Below are positions 23,444 through 25,675 of a stretch of DNA of 25,675 bases, piece after piece. The position numbers were made by a program, and so were the translations under genes. How positions within the stretch are numbered: position 1 is the stretch's first letter; each line of letters opens with the position of its first letter. Under the pieces are notes generated by a model. It saw only the letters and a list, made by a program, of their open reading frames with translations. It did no database searches and had not been told where the DNA came from. This stretch comes from CALFXN01 sp964451935. GTDB taxonomy: Bacteria > Synergistota > Synergistia > Synergistales > Aminobacteriaceae. The DNA lies in contig CAYVKE010000035.1 in NCBI GenBank assembly GCA_964451935.1, forward strand, positions 1 to 25,675. The letters are read 5' to 3'.

Positions 23444-24205
23444 TTACTCGATCCATTCAAACGTCTTATTATACCCGACCCGCCAGAGATACAACCCTTC
23501 GGGCGGGGCCGTGGCATCGGAAGAATCGCGCGACGCGCCCCTGAGAAGGTCGTTCAACCATTCAGGACTCCTCTTTCCTCTTCCAACCGAGTCGAGGTCT
23601 CCGACGATAATGCGAACCATGTTCATGAGGAACGCATTGGCGCGCAGCGTAACGATTCCAATCGCTCCGCGTCTCCGGAACGAAGCGCGAATCATCGTGC
23701 GCAGGCTGTTCTCGGGACATTCTCCGGATTTGCAGAAGGCGCGGAAATCGTGCGTCCCCGCAAGAAACGAAACGGCGCGGCGAACCGCGTCGTCGTCCCA
23801 TGGCGCTTTGTTGAGCCAGAAAAGGTCCTTCATATGCGGAAGGTATCCGCGGCCGTTCCAGAGAAAATAGCGGTATTCGCGCCACTGCGCGCACCGCCGC
23901 GGATCGAAATCGTCCGGGACGACGGCGATTTTTCTGAGTCGCACCGTGTCGGGAAGATGCGCATTGATCGCCCCGAGAAGGCGAAAGGGCGGCAACGCTT
24001 CGTCGAGGACAAACGAAACCACTTGTCCGACGGCATGAACGCCCGCATCGGTGCGACCGGCCGCAAGAACGGGAATCCGGGGACGACCGCGGGACGCTCC
24101 GATCGATGCTTCGATCGTTTCCTGGACCGTTGCTCGGTCGGGCTGGATTTGCCATCCCGAAAAGGCGGGCCCGCAGTATCCTACGACAGCGGCGTAACGA
24201 ACCAC
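23444..24205 (-). CDS. truA: TruA tRNA pseudouridine(38-40) synthase (253 aa)
   Basis: Converts uridines 38, 39 and 40 of tRNA anticodon stems to pseudouridine. The catalytic motif GRTDAGVHA is at about residues 50-58, with the nucleophile Asp53. Other family signatures are YCGPAFSGWQIQ near 10-21, the REYRYFLWN strand, FRAFCKSGE and NAFLMNMVRIIVG near 200. The frame is open far upstream through ecfT, but the family begins near VVRYAAVVGYCG. GTG at 24205 with AGGA 7 nt upstream is preferred; ATG at 24226 has no ribosome site. It overlaps the ecfT end by 25 nt. The order ecfA-ecfT-truA is common in Firmicutes-like genomes. Confidence 0.95.
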   Translation of the reverse strand: MVRYAAVVGYCGPAFSGWQIQPDRATVQETIEASIGASRGRPRIPVLAAGRTDAGVHAVGQVVSFVLDEALPPFRLLGAINAHLPDTVRLRKIAVVPDDFDPRRCAQWREYRYFLWNGRGYLPHMKDLFWLNKAPWDDDAVRRAVSFLAGTHDFRAFCKSGECPENSLRTMIRASFRRRGAIGIVTLRANAFLMNMVRIIVGDLDSVGRGKRSPEWLNDLLRGASRDSSDATAPPEGLYLWRVGYNKTFEWIE

Positions 24206-25011
24206 GAAAGATTCCTGTCCGCACATTCGGCGAGAACGATGCAGAGTGTGACGCCGAGAAGGGCGATGCTGTCGCTGTTTCTCCAGCGGAGCGGATTCAT
24301 TCGCGTCCGTCCGCTCCCTCCCTTGTAGCAGCGGGACTCCATGGCGACGGCCAGGTCCTCCGCCCTCTGGAAAACGATGACGAAGAGCGGGATCAGGACG
24401 GGAAGGAAGGATTGAAGTCTCCGGAAGAAGTTTCCCTGATCGAGCTTCGCGCCGCGCGCGATCTGCGCCTTCATGATCCGATCCGCTTCGTCGAGAAGCG
24501 TCGGTATGAAGCGAAGAGAGATGGTCATCATCATCGCCAGCTCGTGCGCCGGGAAGCCGAAACGGACAAGCGGCGAAAAGAGGCTTTCGATGCCGTCGGC
24601 GAGTTCCATCGGACTCGTCGTGAGCGTGAGAAACGACGCGAAGAGGACCAGGAAGACGAGACGAAAGCTCATCATGGCCGCAAGCCGGATTCCTTCGCGG
24701 GTGACGACGAGAGGTCCAACGGAAACGAGCGGCGTTCCGTCGGTGAAGAAAAGATGCAAGAGACCGGTGAAGAGCACGAGGATGAGGACGGGGCGCGCGC
24801 TGCCGAGCACAAGCCGCAACGGGAGTTTTGACGCGGCGGAGAGCGCGACGAGCGCGACGCCCCAGAGAAGAAAGACCGCTGCGTGATCCGCGAGAAAGAT
24901 CCCGGTCAGCAGAAGCGTTGTCGCAAGGATCTTGCATCTGGGATCGAGGCTGTGGATGAGGGACGCGGTCGGAATATACTGTCCGAATGTCATGTGATTC
25001 AGGAAGCGCAT
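24181..25011 (-). CDS. ecfT: EcfT transmembrane subunit of ECF transporter (276 aa)
   Basis: Energy-coupling membrane component that links the two EcfA ATPases to interchangeable vitamin- or metal-binding S proteins. The N-terminus has the family start TFGQYIPTASLIHSLDPRCK, several strongly hydrophobic segments (about residues 27-60, 72-90, 108-130, 200-216 and 248-262), and the two coupling-helix motifs, AQIARGA at 182-188 and ESRCYKGG at 225-232, corresponding to the Ala-Arg-Gly signatures. GAGG is 7 nt before the ATG. It overlaps ecfA by 13 nt. No substrate-binding S component is in the window, so substrate range cannot be given. Confidence 0.95.
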   Translation of the reverse strand: MRFLNHMTFGQYIPTASLIHSLDPRCKILATTLLLTGIFLADHAAVFLLWGVALVALSAASKLPLRLVLGSARPVLILVLFTGLLHLFFTDGTPLVSVGPLVVTREGIRLAAMMSFRLVFLVLFASFLTLTTSPMELADGIESLFSPLVRFGFPAHELAMMMTISLRFIPTLLDEADRIMKAQIARGAKLDQGNFFRRLQSFLPVLIPLFVIVFQRAEDLAVAMESRCYKGGSGRTRMNPLRWRNSDSIALLGVTLCIVLAECADRNLSWFVTPLS

Positions 25012-25675
25012 TCGTCGGCCTCTTTTTTTCGCAGAATGAAAGAGTGTTCACGGTTCAGTGCGTTTGCGAGCGTTTCCCAGTTCCACGTCAACGGGACGGA
25101 ACACCCCCGCGACAGAAGGCGCGAGGAAAGCGCGAGAATGTCCGGAGGAACGAGACGCCCGGCGTTTCGCTCCGTCAGCACCGGGAGGAGCGTATCCGGC
25201 GCGCCCCAAAAGAGTTGTCGCCCTTCGTGCAGCAGGAGGATGCGGGAACTCATTTCGAGCGCTATTTCCAGGTCGTGCGTAATGAGAAGAATGCCAAGCC
25301 CTTCGCTGGACCGAAGCTCCTTCAGAAGGGCCAGAAGTTCCTTCCGGCTCGTCGTATCCAGCCCTGCCGTGGGTTCGTCGAGAACGAGATATCGCGGCGA
25401 CGCGGCGAGAACGGACGCAATGGCGATCTTTCGTTTTTCGCCTCCGGAAAAATGAAACGGGCTTCGCTGAAACGAGGCCTCCGGAATTCGGAGTCGTTCC
25501 GCCGCCGTCTGGACCCTGCGTTCGACTTCCTGTTCCGGGCAGGACCAGTTCCTTGGCGCGTAGGAGATTTCATCGAAGACGGTCTCGGCGAACAGCTGTT
25601 GTTCCGGGTACTGGAATACGAGGCCGACAATACGACGCACCTCCCGCAGTTTCGCCTCACCCTTCCGGCACGGGA
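24999..25675 (-). CDS. ecfA2: EcfA ATPase of ECF transporter (probable EcfA2), 5' end outside window
   Basis: ABC ATPase that powers the ECF module with EcfT. The visible part starts just before the Q-loop (GLVFQYPEQQLFAETVFDEI). It has the signature HFSGGEKRKIAIA, Walker B YLVLDEPTAGLD and the H-loop LLITHDLE, and ends with a 60-residue C-terminal extension. The Walker A region lies beyond the window edge. The frame is open to the last base with no stop, so the gene is truncated by the window and not broken. The FQYPE-QLF form of the Q-loop and the position next to ecfT favour EcfA2 over EcfA1. Confidence 0.92.
   Translation of the reverse strand, partial: PCRKGEAKLREVRRIVGLVFQYPEQQLFAETVFDEISYAPRNWSCPEQEVERRVQTAAERLRIPEASFQRSPFHFSGGEKRKIAIASVLAASPRYLVLDEPTAGLDTTSRKELLALLKELRSSEGLGILLITHDLEIALEMSSRILLLHEGRQLFWGAPDTLLPVLTERNAGRLVPPDILALSSRLLSRGCSVPLTWNWETLANALNREHSFILRKKEADECAS

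Noticed and set aside
23444..25051. Single 535-codon frame covering truA and ecfT
   Set aside because: Only the part from about 24205 down matches TruA. The rest is a shadow of ecfT, which has clear membrane and coupling motifs in its own frame.
1..25675. CRISPR arrays, tRNA or rRNA genes, insertion sequences, phage genes
   Set aside because: No spaced direct repeats, no cloverleaf or rRNA-like stretches, and no transposase, integrase or phage motifs were seen on either strand.

Overview
This window is a bacterial chromosomal segment in which every supported gene lies on the minus strand, so it is read from high to low coordinates. The DNA is mostly GC-rich and densely coding. FlgI, FlgH and FlgA (P- and L-ring parts) point to a diderm envelope. 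The gene order is otherwise Bacillus-like: comF-flgM-flgN-flgK-flgL-fliW-csrA-flagellin resembles the comFC-flgM-flgN-flgK-flgL-fliW-csrA-hag locus of Bacillus subtilis, and mreB-flgF-flgG resembles mbl-flhO-flhP. Together with the DUF3084 protein and two Maf/DUF115 proteins this suggests a member of the Synergistota, or less likely another diderm relative of the Firmicutes. The taxonomy is an inference from gene content only.

Layout in transcription order. (1) 25675-23444: the end of an ECF transporter module (ecfA2, cut by the window edge, and ecfT), then truA. (2) 23429-17812: mreB followed by the rod and ring block flgF, flgG, flgA, flgH, flgI and flgJ. (3) 17828-14763: a mostly non-flagellar interlude with a YkgJ-type cysteine-cluster protein, a DUF3084 membrane/coiled-coil protein behind its own TATAAT box, a small zinc-ribbon protein, a GNAT acetyltransferase and comF. 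(4) 14703-20: the late flagellar block flgM, flgN, flgK, flgL, a Maf glycosyltransferase, fliW, csrA, a second Maf glycosyltransferase, and a large flagellin.

How it works together. Two strong sigma-28 promoter matches drive the late block. One overlaps the comF stop codon ahead of flgM. The other is hidden in the 3' end of the second maf gene, ahead of flagellin. The flagellin leader carries a hairpin with a GGA loop and a second GGA site coinciding with the Shine-Dalgarno sequence, the arrangement expected for CsrA repression. fliW and csrA lie one gene upstream, so the whole FliW-CsrA-flagellin switch appears to be encoded here. The two Maf proteins flanking fliW-csrA suggest that flagellin glycosylation is co-expressed with filament assembly. 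FlgK, FlgL and flagellin are all much larger than their textbook relatives because of inserted central domains. FlgL also contains a 25-N assembly gap that probably hides more sequence than its length suggests.

No tRNA, rRNA, CRISPR array, insertion sequence or integrase was seen. No gene-free stretch exceeds 100 bases.
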